A stretch of DNA of 48,518 bases from Acinetobacter gerneri DSM 14967 = CIP 107464 = MTCC 9824 (GTDB lineage Bacteria > Pseudomonadota > Gammaproteobacteria > Pseudomonadales > Moraxellaceae), in NCBI RefSeq assembly GCF_000368565.1, contig NZ_KB849545.1, positions 1-48,518 of the forward strand, written 5' to 3'. Position 1 is the stretch's first letter, and each line of letters starts with the position of its first letter. The notes beneath the pieces were generated by a model. That model was not told the DNA's origin. It ran no database searches and worked only from the letters and a program-made list of their open reading frames with translations. Made by a program: the position numbers and the translations under genes. Shown here piece after piece: positions 20,461-33,465 of this stretch.

Positions 20461-22071
20461 TTATCGGATCTCCACATTTTGTTGAGTTGCAACTTGTTGA
20501 GTTGCGTCAACGACTTCATGAACAGGAAGATAGCTATTCGCGATCCATTGCATGCTTGAATTTGAAACATCCAAGAATGATTGTGGATACATACCGAGCC
20601 ATACCAAACCAAGCGCACAAATCAAGAGTAATAAGATTTCACGAGCAGTTAAGTCTTTAATCGGATTCGCACTTTTTTGAGCTTCCGTTGGAGTTCCAAA
20701 CAATGTGCGATGAATCAAGATCAAGCCATACAAACCAGCAAAAACTAAGCTTACTGCAGCGATAATGGTAAACGTAGGGAATTTAGCAAATGAACCCATC
20801 ATAATCAGGAATTCACCGATAAAGTTACCTAAACCTGGTACACCCACCAAAGCAGCAATAAAGAACATCAAGAAGAATGATAAATATTGTACTTTGCCAC
20901 GTAGACCACCCATCAAACGCATATCACGCGTATGAAGACGCTCATACACTTGACCACACATAATGAACAATGCAGCAGATGATAAACCATGTGCCAACAT
21001 CATAATCATGATGCCTTGGAAGCTGATGATGTTACCTGCGTACAATGCAAGTAAGATAAAGCCCATGTGCGAAATAGATGTATACGCAAGTAGGCGTTTC
21101 ATATCGGTTTGTTGGAAAGCACACCAAGCGCCGTAGAACACACCGATTAAACCAAACACAATCGCGATATCAGCAAACTGAGAAGATGCCGCTGGGAAGA
21201 ATGGAAGCACGAAACGAAGTAAACCGTACGCAGCTGTTTTGATCAAGATACCTGCCAAGTCGACAGAACCAGCTGTCGGTGCTTGAGCATGTGCATCTGG
21301 TAACCAACCATGAAGTGGGAACACTGGAAGTTTTACAGCAAAACCAATGAACATACACACCATGAATGCATAAGCAATATGAGGAGCTTCTGCATCAAGC
21401 GTACGAGCAACTTGCATTAAGAAGTTATAGTCGAAGCTGATTTGTTGTCCACCAGTCAAGATATAGCCATAAACGACTAGACCTAAAATACCGATTAACA
21501 TGATCAAACCAGCAACTTGGGTATAAATAAAGAACTTAGTTGCAGCGTATACACGTGATTTATTTTCAGATCCGTGATGACCCCAAAGCGCGATCAAGAA
21601 GTAGATCGGAACGAGCATCATCTCCCAAAAGAAGAAGAATAAGAATAAATCAATCGCAAGGAATACACCGATTACCCCACCCAATGACCATAAAAGGTTA
21701 AGGTGGAAGAAACCAACGTTCTTTTGGATTTCACCCCAAGAACAGCCGACTGCCAAAATACCGAGTAATGCAGTTAAGCCTACCATTAGGATAGATAGAC
21801 CATCGACAGCAAGGTGAATATGAATACCTAAAGATGTAATCCAAGGAAGATCAAATTCTGCTGCCCAAGTTGGAGCTGCTTGCCCCAACTCAAATGAATA
21901 ATTACCTTGACTCCAAAGCGCGATGGTCAATCCTAAAGTAATGACCATACCAATCAGCGCGATGTAACGCGGTAAATGGTCGTCGAGCTTGTCGACTAAC
22001 CAACATAAGAAACCTGCAATGAACGGTACGAGGATCAGTGCGGGTAAAATCAAATTGTTTGCACTTTCCAT
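20461..22071 (-). CDS. nuoM: NADH-quinone oxidoreductase subunit M
   Basis: 536-residue antiporter-like proton-pumping subunit of complex I with about 14 membrane helices. The key glutamate is in the helix FFFFWEMMLVPIYF, and the conserved PVFPLHGWLPDAH motif near the broken helix is present. One base separates it from nuoL. Confidence 0.97.
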   Translation of the reverse strand: MESANNLILPALILVPFIAGFLCWLVDKLDDHLPRYIALIGMVITLGLTIALWSQGNYSFELGQAAPTWAAEFDLPWITSLGIHIHLAVDGLSILMVGLTALLGILAVGCSWGEIQKNVGFFHLNLLWSLGGVIGVFLAIDLFLFFFFWEMMLVPIYFLIALWGHHGSENKSRVYAATKFFIYTQVAGLIMLIGILGLVVYGYILTGGQQISFDYNFLMQVARTLDAEAPHIAYAFMVCMFIGFAVKLPVFPLHGWLPDAHAQAPTAGSVDLAGILIKTAAYGLLRFVLPFFPAASSQFADIAIVFGLIGVFYGAWCAFQQTDMKRLLAYTSISHMGFILLALYAGNIISFQGIMIMMLAHGLSSAALFIMCGQVYERLHTRDMRLMGGLRGKVQYLSFFLMFFIAALVGVPGLGNFIGEFLIMMGSFAKFPTFTIIAAVSLVFAGLYGLILIHRTLFGTPTEAQKSANPIKDLTAREILLLLICALGLVWLGMYPQSFLDVSNSSMQWIANSYLPVHEVVDATQQVATQQNVEIR

Positions 22072-22072
22072 C

Positions 22073-23962
22073 TTATTTCCCCACTACCTGAATCACGATC
22101 AAGATCATCAGTAAAACCACAACACCGAGTGACATACTTGATGCGTATTCACGAAGCGAACCAGTTTGACGTGAGCTTGTAAATTTATGACCACCTTCCA
22201 CAATTGCTGGAAGTACAAGCCATAAATTGTCAATTGGATCACGACCAAGGATTTTCGCTAAAAGTAAATAAGGTTTAACGAATACGATGTTATAGAGCGC
22301 ATCAAAACCAAATGCGTTACGTAAAATATTTGCAAGACCTGCACCAAAACAAGTATTGGCGAAAGCTTTGACTGCTTTATAAGCAAAAGCAAATAAAATG
22401 ATACCAACTACAAGACCCGCAAGCGCAATACCTACAGCTGTATATTCAGCATTGTGCATGCCAGATTCAAGTGCTTCAGGCACGTTGAACATTGGGATTT
22501 TTGCAGAAGTTAAGATTTTTGCTACTGGCTCTTTAAGCAATGCACCTACGGCAGTCGAAAGCACTAACAAAATTGAAAGTGGACCCCAGTAAGTAACGCC
22601 TTTGATCTCGTGATACGGTGTTTTTTCTTCGCCGAAGAATACAACCCAGATAAGACGGAAAGTATAGATAGACGTTAAGAATGCACCAACAACACCAGTC
22701 CAGTACAAGCAGTTATACAATGCAACATTTTGACCTTGAACCCAAACTGCGCCTAAGATCGCATCTTTTGAGAAGAAGCCCACAGTAATAAATGGAATTG
22801 CTGCAAGAGCACCACCACCAATCGCAAAGCATGCGAAAAGGAATTTATTACGTTTGAACAAGCCACCCATTTTGAAAATGTTTTGTTCGTGGTGGAAAGC
22901 CAAGATCACCGCACCAGAAGACAAGAATAATAATGCCTTGAAGAATGCGTGTGCCAACATGTGGAACAAACCTGCTTGGTATGCTTCTGCACCCACAGCC
23001 ATAAACATATAACCAAGCTGACTCATTGTTGAGTAAGCCAAAATACGTTTGATGTCTGTTTGAACAAGTGCTGCAAAACCAGCCACAATCAATGTCACTG
23101 CACCTGTGATTGAAATGAACTGAAGAACTTCAGGTGCCATTTGAAACACAGTATAAGTACGGCAAGTTAAATAAACACCTGCTGTAACCATTGTTGCTGC
23201 GTGGATCAATGCTGAAACTGGTGTAGGACCAGCCATCGCATCTGCAAGCCAAGTCTGTAATGGGATTTGCGCTGATTTACCAGCAGCACCCAAGAACAAC
23301 ATTAAGGCTGTCCAAATTGCTAGTGAATGATTGCCTGCTAGTACAGTGTGTGCATTTTCAACGATTGTCGCTGTATGCAAAGTACCAAATTCTTGGTAAA
23401 GCAAGAACAATGCGATAAGTAAAAATACGTCACCAACACGAGTTACAGTAAATGCTTTGATCGCAGCCAAACCATTGCTTGGATTTGCATAATAAAAGCC
23501 AATCAATAGGTAAGAACAAAGACCAACACCTTCCCAACCTAAGAATAAAAGTGCCAAGTTGTCGCCCAAAACGAGGACCAACATACTTGCAACGAATAGG
23601 TTGAAATATGAGAAGAATCGTGCAAAGTCTTCTTCACCGCGCATATACCATGCAGCGAAAATGTGAATAAGGAAACCTACACCTGTGATCATCCCCATCA
23701 TCAATAATGATAGACCATCAAGTTGTAAGCTAATGCCCGGCGCAAAGTTACCTGCGCTGAACCAAGTCCAAAGATGTTGAGTTTGAGAAACTGAACCGTT
23801 ATTGACAAAGTCCATCCCTGCAATCAAGGCAAACAATGCAGATAAACCAACTGCACCAACACCAATAATGGCAGACACTTTTTCAGGAAGGTTGTTACGC
23901 CCTGCCGCTAATAAAACAAAACCGATTAGCGGAAATAAAATCGTTAAATATAAATAACTCAT
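22073..23962 (-). CDS. nuoL: NADH-quinone oxidoreductase subunit L
   Basis: 629-residue distal proton-pumping subunit. It has the antiporter core ([17 protein letters not shown] with the conserved glutamate, and [15 protein letters not shown]) and a C-terminal extension that in the family forms the long lateral helix running along the membrane arm. It overlaps nuoK by four bases (ATGA). Confidence 0.97.
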   Translation of the reverse strand: MSYLYLTILFPLIGFVLLAAGRNNLPEKVSAIIGVGAVGLSALFALIAGMDFVNNGSVSQTQHLWTWFSAGNFAPGISLQLDGLSLLMMGMITGVGFLIHIFAAWYMRGEEDFARFFSYFNLFVASMLVLVLGDNLALLFLGWEGVGLCSYLLIGFYYANPSNGLAAIKAFTVTRVGDVFLLIALFLLYQEFGTLHTATIVENAHTVLAGNHSLAIWTALMLFLGAAGKSAQIPLQTWLADAMAGPTPVSALIHAATMVTAGVYLTCRTYTVFQMAPEVLQFISITGAVTLIVAGFAALVQTDIKRILAYSTMSQLGYMFMAVGAEAYQAGLFHMLAHAFFKALLFLSSGAVILAFHHEQNIFKMGGLFKRNKFLFACFAIGGGALAAIPFITVGFFSKDAILGAVWVQGQNVALYNCLYWTGVVGAFLTSIYTFRLIWVVFFGEEKTPYHEIKGVTYWGPLSILLVLSTAVGALLKEPVAKILTSAKIPMFNVPEALESGMHNAEYTAVGIALAGLVVGIILFAFAYKAVKAFANTCFGAGLANILRNAFGFDALYNIVFVKPYLLLAKILGRDPIDNLWLVLPAIVEGGHKFTSSRQTGSLREYASSMSLGVVVLLMILIVIQVVGK

Positions 23963-24267
23963 CCGCGCATCTCACTAGCAGCATCCACATCCAAATGATG
24001 GAAGCGATGATAAAACTGAAGGACGATCGCAAGACCGATACAAGCCTCTGCAGCTGCAAGTGTCAAAATCAAGATAAACATGATTTGACCATCTGGCTGC
24101 GCCCATGCACTGCCTGCTGAAACAAATGCAAGCGCTGCTGCATTCATCATGATTTCAAGGCTCATTAACATGAATAAAAGATTGCGACGTACCATCACAC
24201 CGTAAAAACCGAGTGCAAAAAGAATCGAAGCAACGATCAAACCATGTTCTAGAGGTATGTTACCCAT
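23959..24267 (-). CDS. nuoK: NADH-quinone oxidoreductase subunit K
   Basis: 102 residues with three membrane helices, including the two conserved buried glutamates in SLEIMMNAA and [10 protein letters not shown] used for proton transfer. I chose the ATG at 24267 (MGNIPLEHG) rather than one 30 bases upstream because it gives the family length and overlaps the nuoJ end by only eight bases. Confidence 0.96.
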   Translation of the reverse strand: MGNIPLEHGLIVASILFALGFYGVMVRRNLLFMLMSLEIMMNAAALAFVSAGSAWAQPDGQIMFILILTLAAAEACIGLAIVLQFYHRFHHLDVDAASEMRG

Positions 24268-24787
24268 TGTTCTTTCCCTCATTTGCACTTGGTTCACGTT
24301 TGCCTAAGTGGAATGCTGCAACAACTGCTGCAAGCAATAACATAGCGGCTACTTCGACCAATAATAAATAACGAGTAAAGAGTGCTTGACCTACAGCTTT
24401 AGGACCGATCACTGCTTGACCCATCATCGCATTTGACTGTGTATCGCCATAACCAAGCATCCACACTAGACACAAACCGAGTAAGAAGCTCATCAATGCT
24501 GGATATGCCCAAGTGGTCGAAGTGAGCCATTTCGACTCTTGCTCCATAGTGTGTGAACCTAAGTTCAACATCATCACCACAAACACAAACAACACCATAA
24601 TCGCGCCTGCATAAACGATAATCTCAAGTGCACCAGCAAACGGCGCACCAATGATGAGAAAAATCCCTGCTACAGCAAGCAGTGATACGATCAAGCTCAA
24701 TAAAGCATGAACGGGATTCGTGTTAGTCACAACACGAACCGTAGAAACGATGGCCACGAGAGCCATTAAATAAAATGGCCACATCAT
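24260..24787 (-). CDS. nuoJ: NADH-quinone oxidoreductase subunit J
   Basis: 175-residue membrane subunit with five predicted helices. The third helix, [17 protein letters not shown], contains the family's pi-bulge region. Stop and start overlaps of 8 bases with nuoK and 4 bases with nuoI suggest translational coupling. Confidence 0.96.
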   Translation of the reverse strand: MMWPFYLMALVAIVSTVRVVTNTNPVHALLSLIVSLLAVAGIFLIIGAPFAGALEIIVYAGAIMVLFVFVVMMLNLGSHTMEQESKWLTSTTWAYPALMSFLLGLCLVWMLGYGDTQSNAMMGQAVIGPKAVGQALFTRYLLLVEVAAMLLLAAVVAAFHLGKREPSANEGKNNG

Positions 24788-25326
24788 GGTAATAAGCTCC
24801 GTACATCGACAGGCGCGCTTTCACGTTGCGCTTGACCCTTGTCTTTACCGTTAATTGCCATACCTGTTACACGATAGAAGTTATAATCAGGATATTTACC
24901 CGGACCAGAAATGAGTAAGTTTTCTTTCTCATAAACCAAGTCTTGACGAACATATTCGCCTAACTCGAAATCTGGTGTAAGTTGGATCGCGGTTGTTGGA
25001 CATGCTTCTTCGCACATACCACAGAAAATACAACGAGAGAAGTTGATACGGAAAAACTCTGGATACCAACGACCATCTTCTTTTTCAGCTTTTTGTAAAG
25101 AAATACAACCAACTGGGCATGCAACCGCACAAAGGTTACACGCTACACAACGCTCTTCACCATCTGGATCACGTGTCAGCACGATACGGCCACGATAACG
25201 TGGTGGCACAATCTCTTCGGCTGGCACTTCTGGATATAAAATCGTGTCACGTTTACGTGTTACATGGCTAAAAACCATGAATAACGTACGAACGATTGAT
25301 CCTACTCCAGCTAGAATTTTATACAT
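24784..25326 (-). CDS. nuoI: NADH-quinone oxidoreductase subunit I (two 4Fe-4S clusters)
   Basis: 180 residues, ferredoxin-like. Two cysteine sets, [12 protein letters not shown] and [12 protein letters not shown], hold clusters N6a and N6b, which pass electrons toward NuoB. An AGGGAG ribosome site precedes the ATG, 18 bases after nuoH. Confidence 0.97.
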   Translation of the reverse strand: MYKILAGVGSIVRTLFMVFSHVTRKRDTILYPEVPAEEIVPPRYRGRIVLTRDPDGEERCVACNLCAVACPVGCISLQKAEKEDGRWYPEFFRINFSRCIFCGMCEEACPTTAIQLTPDFELGEYVRQDLVYEKENLLISGPGKYPDYNFYRVTGMAINGKDKGQAQRESAPVDVRSLLP

Positions 25327-25344
25327 TTTGTACTCCCTGCTGTC

Positions 25345-26358
25345 CTAGGCTTGATTCATCAGAATCACAGCACCAGTCACCAAAAGGTTAACGAGCGCAA
25401 GTGGTAAACACACTTTCCAACCAAAATTCATTACTTGGTCATAACGAGGACGCATTAGAGAACCACGTGCCAAGACAAACATCATTACAAAGAATGCTGT
25501 TTTAATGATGAACCAGAATGCTGGTGGAATGAATGAGATTTCTAAATTGAATGGCGCTAACCAACCACCGAAGAATAAAGTCACGATAAGTGCTGAAATC
25601 AAGATGATGTTGACGTATTCAGCTACGAAGAACATCCCCCATTTCATACCACCGTATTCTACGTGGTAACCTTCTGCCAATTCTTGTTCGGCTTCTGGTT
25701 GGTCAAATGGGTGACGGTGAGTTACCGCAACACCCGCAACCACAAATACCATGAAACCAATGAACTGAGGTACGATAAACCAAACATCACGCTGAGCTTC
25801 TACGATGTCACGAAGGTTAAATGAACCTGCTATCGCAACAACACCCATTAACGAAATCCCTAAGAACACTTCGTAAGAAATCGTTTGAGCTGCTGAACGT
25901 AAACCACCAAGTAATGCATATTTGTTGTTTGAAGACCAACCACCAAATAACACGGCATATACCGCAATACCCGCCATTGCCATAAAGAACAATAGACCGA
26001 TGCTCATATCCGCCACGCCCAAATATGGGCTTACAGGAATGACCATGAATGACATCACCGCAGTTGCCATCGCAACTGCAGGAGCCAAACGGAAAGTTAA
26101 TTTATCAACAAACTTTGGTGTCCAGTCTTCTTTGAACATGATTTTAAGCATGTCGGCAACGATCTGGAACATACCGCCAGGACCAACACGGTTAGGACCG
26201 TAACGGTCTTGCCATAAACCGAGCAAACGACGCTCGATAAATGACATTAACGCTGCCATCAAAACCACAACCAACAAGATAACGATGGCTTGGATCACGC
26301 TATACGCGATTGGCCAATCCTGTGCCCATGTTGGTAGGGCGCGTAAAGTTTCATTCAT
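25345..26358 (-). CDS. nuoH: NADH-quinone oxidoreductase subunit H
   Basis: 337 residues with eight membrane helices; it forms much of the quinone chamber at the junction of the two arms. Conserved segments are visible: [19 protein letters not shown] and the acidic loop [17 protein letters not shown]. It begins two bases after nuoG; its GGAG ribosome site overlaps the last nuoG codons. Confidence 0.97.
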   Translation of the reverse strand: MNETLRALPTWAQDWPIAYSVIQAIVILLVVVLMAALMSFIERRLLGLWQDRYGPNRVGPGGMFQIVADMLKIMFKEDWTPKFVDKLTFRLAPAVAMATAVMSFMVIPVSPYLGVADMSIGLLFFMAMAGIAVYAVLFGGWSSNNKYALLGGLRSAAQTISYEVFLGISLMGVVAIAGSFNLRDIVEAQRDVWFIVPQFIGFMVFVVAGVAVTHRHPFDQPEAEQELAEGYHVEYGGMKWGMFFVAEYVNIILISALIVTLFFGGWLAPFNLEISFIPPAFWFIIKTAFFVMMFVLARGSLMRPRYDQVMNFGWKVCLPLALVNLLVTGAVILMNQA

Positions 26359-26360
26359 GA

Positions 26361-29045
26361 TTACACTCCTACCGCAACAGAAACAGGTTCAGCAAGAGAT
26401 ACCGTAGGTGCTTGACCCACTGGGTAACCAATATAACCTGCAGGCAAATATTCAATGACTTGTACAGGAAGACGAATCGAAGTCTCACCTGATTTCACTG
26501 TAATGGTTTGGCCATCTTGAACATTTAAGCGTGTCGCATCTTGTTCACCCAATGCAAATGCCGCTTCAGGAATACGCGATTCCATTGCTGGTGTTTTCAC
26601 AGTAAATTCACCAGAAGCGAAAATGTGATGCATTGGTACTAAACGGAAGCTTTCAGGGTTAGCCACAACAGCCGTTGGTGCTACATAGCTACGCGCTGGA
26701 CGTTTTGCTAAACGATCAAATAAACGAATACCTGAATCACCACCGATCAAATGACCACCCACTTCATCTTGGTATTTATTCCAAGATTGTGGAGAGTTCC
26801 AACCTGGTGCCCATGCAAATGGTACAAGTGAAGATGCTTTTTGTGGACCAACATAACCTTCCATAGAGAATGTTAATGCTGAATCGACATCGACAGGTTG
26901 TTTTGGCTCATGTACAGAAATCGGCGCACGCATTGCAGTACGGCCAGAATAACGACGTGGTTCACGTGCAATTTTCAAGCCTTGAACACGGTAACCCGCA
27001 TCTGGTGCAACATCTTGAATCGCTTCAAGTACTGGTACATTTTTAACAACGCTTTCAATTACATCGTCAAGTAATGTCCAAGAAATAGCTTTACCTTTCA
27101 CACCAGTTTCAATGGCATGCAACCAACGCCAAGATTCTTTGATGGCATATTCTGGTTTGTAATAGCTTGGGTCATAAACTTGATAGAAACGTTGTGCACG
27201 ACCTTCTTGGCTAACTACTGTACCGTCACCTTCAGCGAAGCTTGCAGCAGAAAGTACCACATCAGCAACTTTGACAGTTTCAGTTTCAGAATGATCTAAA
27301 ACAATGACTGTTTTCGCTTTTGCTAATGCTGCTTTGACTTGAGTCGCAGGTAAACGACGGAACAAATCATTTTCAATGATCACAACTGAGTCATAATCTT
27401 GAGCAAATGCTTGTTCTAAACTTAAGCCACCGAACAATGCCAAGCCCATTGAGTTCACTTCAGGAACAACGAGGCTTAAACCTGCATTTGCACCTAAGTT
27501 TTGAGTTAACTCAGCAGCAGCTTCCATGATCGCAGGATCTTGTAAGCTTGTACCCGCAATGATCAATGGTTTTTTAGCAGCTTTTAAAGTCTCTGCAATC
27601 GTCTGTGCAAATGCTTTAGCCGCATCATCTAGACCATTAACCGTTTCACCTTTAACGCTTGCTGCAACAGCAAAACCTAGACGTGCAATATCATTAGGAG
27701 AAGCAACAACTTCACCTTCAGCGATATCCGCTAAACGTGTTTGAGTTGCAGCTAAGATATAAACTGGAGATTTTGCATCTTGACCAATACGTTTAACTGG
27801 TTCAGCTAACCAATCTTGTGTACGACGATCTGCAGCCATTTGTTTTGCTTTGTTTTTCGCTGATTGGCGAACAGACAAAGCCATACGTGGCGCAGTTTGC
27901 GTTAAATCTTCACCCAAGATAAGGACAGCATCATAGCTTTCAATCTCACGCATATTCGGGTTGTAAATACCCTCTGTTTGCATGATAGATGCAGCCAATT
28001 CAACGAGATTTTGCTCTTTTTGAGACATCCCTGTTGAATAGTTGTCTTGACCAACCAATTCACGAAGTGCGTAGTTTGATTCTAAGCTTGCACGTGGAGA
28101 ACCGATACCAAGAACTTTTTTGCCTTTCACATCTGCAATCACATGATCAAGTGCTTGATCAACAGAAACAGTTGTTACTGAACCATTAGCACGAAACTGT
28201 GGTTGACGGGGACGATCTGCACGATTGACATAACCTGTACCGAAACGACCTTTATCACACAAGAAGTATTGGTTTACAGAACCGTTAAAGCGGTTTTCAA
28301 CACGGCGAATTTCACCATAACGTTCACCCGGAGAAATGTTACAACCAGAAGCACAGCCTTGGCATACGCTAGGCGCATACTGCATGTCCCATTTACGGTT
28401 ATAACGCTCAGAATGAGTCTTATCAGTAAATACACCTGTTGGACAAACTTCAGTCAAGTTACCTGAGAATTCAGATTCTAAAGCACCTGATTCTGGACGA
28501 CCAAAGTAAACACGTGACGCATTTGCATAAACACCAAAGTCCGTACCACCAGCATAATCTTTGTAGTAACGAACACAACGGTAACATGCGATACAACGGT
28601 TCATTTCATGCGCGATGAACGAACCCAATTCTTGGTTGTAATGCGTACGTTTAGTGAAACGATAGCGACGACGGTCGTGACCAGTCATCACAGTCATATC
28701 TTGTAAATGACAATGACCGCCCTCTTCACAGACTGGACAGTCGTGTGGGTGGTTTGTCATTAAAAATTCAACGATAGATTCACGAAAATCTGTCGCTTCT
28801 TTGTCTTCGATCGAGATATAAGTATTGTCAGAAGCAGGCGTCATACATGACATCACCAAACGACCACGCGTATCATCTGCGTTTGCGTATTGTTTGACGG
28901 CACATTGACGGCAAGAACCAACAGAACCTAAAGCTGGATGCCAACAAAAATATGGGATGTCGATACCAAGGCTCAAACAAGCTTGTAGCAAGTTTTCCGA
29001 GCCATTGACTTCGTAGTCTTTTCCATCGACATGAATTGTAGCCAT
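26361..29045 (-). CDS. nuoG: NADH-quinone oxidoreductase subunit G (Fe-S subunit)
   Basis: 894-residue peripheral-arm subunit. The N-terminus binds a 2Fe-2S cluster (CFWCWHP region, CRQC), then two 4Fe-4S clusters ([19 protein letters not shown]). It also keeps the extra N7 motif CxxCxxxCx27C beginning CQGCASGC, found only in some bacteria such as E. coli. The long C-terminal molybdopterin-oxidoreductase-like domain is structural in this family. An AAGGA ribosome site lies eight bases before the start. Confidence 0.97.
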   Translation of the reverse strand: MATIHVDGKDYEVNGSENLLQACLSLGIDIPYFCWHPALGSVGSCRQCAVKQYANADDTRGRLVMSCMTPASDNTYISIEDKEATDFRESIVEFLMTNHPHDCPVCEEGGHCHLQDMTVMTGHDRRRYRFTKRTHYNQELGSFIAHEMNRCIACYRCVRYYKDYAGGTDFGVYANASRVYFGRPESGALESEFSGNLTEVCPTGVFTDKTHSERYNRKWDMQYAPSVCQGCASGCNISPGERYGEIRRVENRFNGSVNQYFLCDKGRFGTGYVNRADRPRQPQFRANGSVTTVSVDQALDHVIADVKGKKVLGIGSPRASLESNYALRELVGQDNYSTGMSQKEQNLVELAASIMQTEGIYNPNMREIESYDAVLILGEDLTQTAPRMALSVRQSAKNKAKQMAADRRTQDWLAEPVKRIGQDAKSPVYILAATQTRLADIAEGEVVASPNDIARLGFAVAASVKGETVNGLDDAAKAFAQTIAETLKAAKKPLIIAGTSLQDPAIMEAAAELTQNLGANAGLSLVVPEVNSMGLALFGGLSLEQAFAQDYDSVVIIENDLFRRLPATQVKAALAKAKTVIVLDHSETETVKVADVVLSAASFAEGDGTVVSQEGRAQRFYQVYDPSYYKPEYAIKESWRWLHAIETGVKGKAISWTLLDDVIESVVKNVPVLEAIQDVAPDAGYRVQGLKIAREPRRYSGRTAMRAPISVHEPKQPVDVDSALTFSMEGYVGPQKASSLVPFAWAPGWNSPQSWNKYQDEVGGHLIGGDSGIRLFDRLAKRPARSYVAPTAVVANPESFRLVPMHHIFASGEFTVKTPAMESRIPEAAFALGEQDATRLNVQDGQTITVKSGETSIRLPVQVIEYLPAGYIGYPVGQAPTVSLAEPVSVAVGV

Positions 29046-29056
29046 AGTCGAATTCC

Positions 29057-30388
29057 TTAAGCTTGTTCTACGTTGCTGGCTTGAGCTGCGGGCTGGCTTG
29101 CCACTTTAGCTTCAAACTCGCTACGGAAATGTTTGAGTGCGCCCATAAGCGGCTCCATCGCACCCGGTGCGTGGGCACAGAAAGTTTTCCCGATCCACAA
29201 TTTACGAGTCAATTCTTGTAAATGATCGATGTCTTCTTTCTTACCTTCGCCTGATTCAAGTGCTTTCAGCGCTTTTACAGCCCATGGCAAACCGTCACGG
29301 CAAGGTGTACACCAACCGCAAGATTCACGCGCAAAGAATTCTTCTAAGTTACGGGTTGCAGAAACCATACATTGAGTTTCATCAAACACCATAAGCAAAC
29401 AGGTACCTAAACGAGAACCCGCTTTCATAATGCTTTCAGAATCCATTGGAAGATCAATATGTTCTGCTGCAAGGAAATCGGTAGATGCCCCACCCGGTAA
29501 CCACGCTTTCAAAGTAAGACCATCACGCATACCACCTGCATGATCTTCAATCACTTCACGTGCTGTCGTACCAAATGGCAATTCCCAAAGACCTGGGAAT
29601 TTCACCTTACCTGATGCACCGTAGATTTTTGTACCTGGATCTTTAGATTTACCTTCAGATAAACCGATATACCATTCTGGACCACGAAGCATAATTGCTG
29701 GTAAGTTATTGAACGTTTCTACGTTGTTCACAATCGTAGGACGACCCCAAGCACCTGCAACTTGTGGGAATGGCGGTTTAGTACGAGGGTTTGCACGGCG
29801 ACCTTCAAGCGAGTTAATCAATGCAGTTTCTTCACCACAGATATAACGCCCTGCACCTGTATGCACATGTAGGTCAAAGTTCCAGCCTGTACCTAGGATG
29901 TTTTCACCCAAATAACCTTTAGCGCGAATTTGCTCTAAAGCTTCATTTAAGTAACCAGCCGCTTCGATGTATTCACCACGAATAAAGATATAACCTTGAG
30001 TTGCTTCAAGGGTATAACCTGCAATCAACATACCTTCGATCAATTGGTGAGGAAGTCTTTCCATCAACAAACGGTCTTTAAAAGTACCCGGTTCCATTTC
30101 ATCGGCATTACAGATGAGGTAACGAGGACCACCATCATTTGGCGCCATAAGCGACCATTTAATACCTGCTGGGAAACCTGCACCACCACGACCTTTAACA
30201 GTCGCAGCTTTAACCACTTCCAGCACCTCAGCAGGTTGCATAGAAATCGCTTTTTTAAAGCCAGCATAACCTTCGAGCGCTTCGTAATCATCTGCATTAC
30301 GAACGTGTTCTTGTTTGCTCAAACGCCATGTTAATGGATGAGTTTCTGGGTTACCGTCGCCATAAATTGGTTTTGGTTCAGTATTCAT
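29057..30388 (-). CDS. nuoF: NADH-quinone oxidoreductase subunit F (NADH/FMN site)
   Basis: 443 residues; binds NADH and FMN and starts electron entry. The glycine-rich [14 protein letters not shown] motif (about residue 67) is the NADH/FMN site. The C-terminal [10 protein letters not shown] plus a later Cys near FCAHAPG hold 4Fe-4S cluster N3. It overlaps nuoE by four bases. Confidence 0.98.
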   Translation of the reverse strand: MNTEPKPIYGDGNPETHPLTWRLSKQEHVRNADDYEALEGYAGFKKAISMQPAEVLEVVKAATVKGRGGAGFPAGIKWSLMAPNDGGPRYLICNADEMEPGTFKDRLLMERLPHQLIEGMLIAGYTLEATQGYIFIRGEYIEAAGYLNEALEQIRAKGYLGENILGTGWNFDLHVHTGAGRYICGEETALINSLEGRRANPRTKPPFPQVAGAWGRPTIVNNVETFNNLPAIMLRGPEWYIGLSEGKSKDPGTKIYGASGKVKFPGLWELPFGTTAREVIEDHAGGMRDGLTLKAWLPGGASTDFLAAEHIDLPMDSESIMKAGSRLGTCLLMVFDETQCMVSATRNLEEFFARESCGWCTPCRDGLPWAVKALKALESGEGKKEDIDHLQELTRKLWIGKTFCAHAPGAMEPLMGALKHFRSEFEAKVASQPAAQASNVEQA

Positions 30389-30894
30389 ACATACTTCTCC
30401 AATAACTGTTGAATTGATGTCACTTCAACCAAACCGTGAGTATCTTCATCAATCATAAGGGTTGGACCTTTATCACAGTTTCCAAGACAGCAAATCGGAA
30501 GTAGTGTAAAACGACCATCAGCTGTCGTTTGACCAAACTGGATACCGAGTTCACGTTGGAAAGCTTCAGCTAAAGTTTCCGCGCCCATTAAGAAACAAGC
30601 GATAGAATCACATAATAAAATTACGTGACGACCTACAGGCTGGCGATAAATACGATTATAGAAAGTGGCAACACCTTCCAAATCAGCAACACTAATCGTA
30701 AGTACTTGCGCAATCGCATTGAGCTGTGCGTCATCTACCCAACCATTACGGCGCTGTACACACTTCAACGCATCCAAAGATGCTGCACGTGGGTACGGAT
30801 AATGGCTAATGTGATGTTGAATGTCATGAATTTCTTCAGAAGTCAAAATTCCTTCAACATTCACACGTGGCTTTTTATCAGTCAAAATCATCAT
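30385..30894 (-). CDS. nuoE: NADH-quinone oxidoreductase subunit E
   Basis: 169 residues with a thioredoxin-like fold and 2Fe-2S cluster N1a. The four cysteines are in CDSIAC and CCLGNC. It starts with two consecutive ATG codons; AGGGG nine bases upstream favours the first. Confidence 0.97.
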   Translation of the reverse strand: MMILTDKKPRVNVEGILTSEEIHDIQHHISHYPYPRAASLDALKCVQRRNGWVDDAQLNAIAQVLTISVADLEGVATFYNRIYRQPVGRHVILLCDSIACFLMGAETLAEAFQRELGIQFGQTTADGRFTLLPICCLGNCDKGPTLMIDEDTHGLVEVTSIQQLLEKYV

Positions 30895-30906
30895 AATGCG
30901 TTTCCC

Positions 30907-32697
30907 CTAGCGATCCACGTCAGCCATAACGACGTCGATAGTCGCTAAATAAATGATCAAGTCAGATACAAGACTGCCGTTAATCACGGAAGGAATTTGC
31001 TGTAAGTGAGTAAATGTAGGCGTACGGATACGAGTACGATAGCTCATCGTAGATTTATCCGAAGTCATATAATATGTACTTGCACCTTTTACTACTTCTG
31101 CCATTACAGATGTTTCACCTGCAGGCATTACAGGACCCCATGACACGCTCAAGAAGTGCGTAATCAAAGTTTCAATATCTTGTAAAGTCTTATCTTTTGG
31201 TGGTGGAACTGCCAATGGATGATCCGCTTTATAAGGACCAGAAGGCATATTATCCAAGCACTGTTTTACGATTTTGAGCGACTCGTTGATTTCATGGTAA
31301 TGCACCATGACACGAGCATACGCATCACCTTCGTATTCTAGAGGCACTTCAAAGTCGTAATTTTCATAGCCACTATATGGGCGATATTTACGAACGTCGA
31401 AATCAATACCTGTAGCACGAAGACCAGTACCTGTCACACCCCATGCCAATGCAGATTTTGCATCGTATTGAGCAACATTTTGTGTACGACCCATAAATAC
31501 TGAGTTGCGAAGTGCAGCTGTGTAGTATTCATTCATACGTTTTGGCATCCATTCGAGAATATCGCGAATAAGTTTTTGCCAATTGTTTGGAAGGTCGTGC
31601 GCTGTACCACCGATACGGAACCATGCTGGATGCATACGGAAACCAGTGATCGCTTCAATCGCGTCATAGATTTTTTGACGGTCTGCAAACATATAGAATA
31701 CTGGAGTCATACCACCCGCATCCTGAATCGCAGTACCGATATACAACAAATGGTTGTTAATACGGAACAATTCAGAAAGCATGACACGGATACATTGTGC
31801 ACGATCAGGAACAGTAATTCCTGCAAGTTTTTCCACACCCATTACATAAGGCATGTTTTGCGCACAACCACCCAAGTAGTCAACACGGTCAGTATAAGGA
31901 ATGAATGAATGCCAAGTTTGACGTTCAGCCATCTTTTCCACACCACGGTGGTGATAACCGATGTCAGGCACACAGTCTTTCACTTCTTCGCCATCTAACT
32001 GCAATACAACACGGAATGCACCGTGAGCAGATGGATGGTTAGGACCAATGTTCAAGAACATGAAGTCTTCGTCGTCATTACCGCGTTCAAGACCCCAATC
32101 TTCTGGAACGAAGCGAAGATGTTCTTGTTCAAAGTCTTGTTTCGCTTTGTCTTGCATGTACGGCGTATATTCAGTCGCACGAGCAGAGTATTCTTTACGA
32201 AGCGGGTGACCTTCCCAGTATGTTGGCAATAAAATACGACGTAGCATTGGATGCCCATCGAAGTTAATTCCAAACATATCGTATGCTTCACGCTCGTACC
32301 AGTTGGCATTTGGCCAAATATTGGTCGCCGTAGGAACATTCAAGTCACTTTCATTTAAAGCAACTTTAATACGAATATCTGTATTGCGTTCTAATGACAA
32401 TAAGTGATAGAACACAGTAAAGTCAGATGCAGGCAATCCTTCACGGTGATTACGTAAACGCTCGTCTATTGCAGACAAGTCGAATAACATCACATAAGGA
32501 CGAGCAACTGTACGCAAGAACATCAAAACTTCTTGCACACGAGCACGCTCTACCCAGACTGTTGGAAAATCTTCACAAGTCGGTTGCACGTAGAAGTTCT
32601 CACCAAATTTGGTTTTGAGCTCTTCTACAATTGCAAATGCTGGGCGCGAATCAACTGCAGTTGACTCTTCTGGCATAGCAATTTCAGTTTCAGCCAT
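30907..32697 (-). CDS. nuoCD: NADH-quinone oxidoreductase fused subunit C/D
   Basis: 596 residues. The first ~190 correspond to NuoC (30 kDa subunit, [15 protein letters not shown]) and the rest to NuoD (49 kDa subunit, [14 protein letters not shown] near residue 215; the later [11 protein letters not shown] lines the quinone site). The C-D fusion is as in E. coli. An AGGAAG ribosome site precedes the ATG. An 84-base gap to nuoB is the largest in the operon; I see no gene in it. Confidence 0.97.
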   Translation of the reverse strand: MAETEIAMPEESTAVDSRPAFAIVEELKTKFGENFYVQPTCEDFPTVWVERARVQEVLMFLRTVARPYVMLFDLSAIDERLRNHREGLPASDFTVFYHLLSLERNTDIRIKVALNESDLNVPTATNIWPNANWYEREAYDMFGINFDGHPMLRRILLPTYWEGHPLRKEYSARATEYTPYMQDKAKQDFEQEHLRFVPEDWGLERGNDDEDFMFLNIGPNHPSAHGAFRVVLQLDGEEVKDCVPDIGYHHRGVEKMAERQTWHSFIPYTDRVDYLGGCAQNMPYVMGVEKLAGITVPDRAQCIRVMLSELFRINNHLLYIGTAIQDAGGMTPVFYMFADRQKIYDAIEAITGFRMHPAWFRIGGTAHDLPNNWQKLIRDILEWMPKRMNEYYTAALRNSVFMGRTQNVAQYDAKSALAWGVTGTGLRATGIDFDVRKYRPYSGYENYDFEVPLEYEGDAYARVMVHYHEINESLKIVKQCLDNMPSGPYKADHPLAVPPPKDKTLQDIETLITHFLSVSWGPVMPAGETSVMAEVVKGASTYYMTSDKSTMSYRTRIRTPTFTHLQQIPSVINGSLVSDLIIYLATIDVVMADVDR

Positions 32698-32781
32698 TGG
32701 CTTGGCTTCCTATTTAATACAAATTTTGTCAATTTTCCTGATGAACATACCTTTTGATATGTCAAAAACTCATCAAGAAAT

Positions 32782-33459
32782 TTACTTAATTTCATCCATA
32801 GAACGTAAGTTTTTCACTGCAATACGCTGTGCATTCTTACGATCGCGTTCTGGCATCATCTTTGGCTTATATACTGGCTGAAGATCATCACCAATCACCG
32901 CAGAAAGCGGGCGACGTTCTAATTGAATTTGGTCTTGTAACAGCATTAATGCTTGGATCAATGCTTCTGGACGTGGAGGACAACCTGGCACATACACGTC
33001 AACTGGGATGATTTTATCAACACCCTGAACTACAGAATAGATGTCATACATACCGCCTGAGTTTGCACAAGCACCCATTGAGATCACCCATTTAGGCTCA
33101 AGCATTTGTTCATACAAACGTTGAATTACAGGTGCCATTTTTACAAAACATGTTCCTGCAACGATCATCAAGTCAGCCTGACGCGGTGAAGCACGAATAA
33201 CCTCGGCACCGAAACGTGACATATCATGCACACCTGTTAAGGTCGTTGCATATTCTACGTAGCAGCAAGAAGTACCAAAGTTAAAAGGCCATACTGAATT
33301 TTTACGGCCCCAGTTCACAGCTGTATGTAAAACATCTTCTAGACGAGTCATGAAGATGTTTTTATTCACTTCTTCATCAAGTGGATCAGTTACAACTTGA
33401 CGTTCTTGAAGCGGATACTGGTCAGCTTCTGGATTCGCACGGGTTAATGTGTATTTCAT
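32782..33459 (-). CDS. nuoB: NADH-quinone oxidoreductase subunit B
   Basis: 225 residues. The N2 4Fe-4S cluster ligands are visible: the paired cysteines in GTSCCYVEY, then GTCFVKMAP, and [10 protein letters not shown]2 passes electrons to quinone. Its ribosome site AAGGAG is formed by the last two codons of nuoA, so the two genes are tightly linked. Confidence 0.97.
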   Translation of the reverse strand: MKYTLTRANPEADQYPLQERQVVTDPLDEEVNKNIFMTRLEDVLHTAVNWGRKNSVWPFNFGTSCCYVEYATTLTGVHDMSRFGAEVIRASPRQADLMIVAGTCFVKMAPVIQRLYEQMLEPKWVISMGACANSGGMYDIYSVVQGVDKIIPVDVYVPGCPPRPEALIQALMLLQDQIQLERRPLSAVIGDDLQPVYKPKMMPERDRKNAQRIAVKNLRSMDEIK

Positions 33460-33465
33460 CCCGAG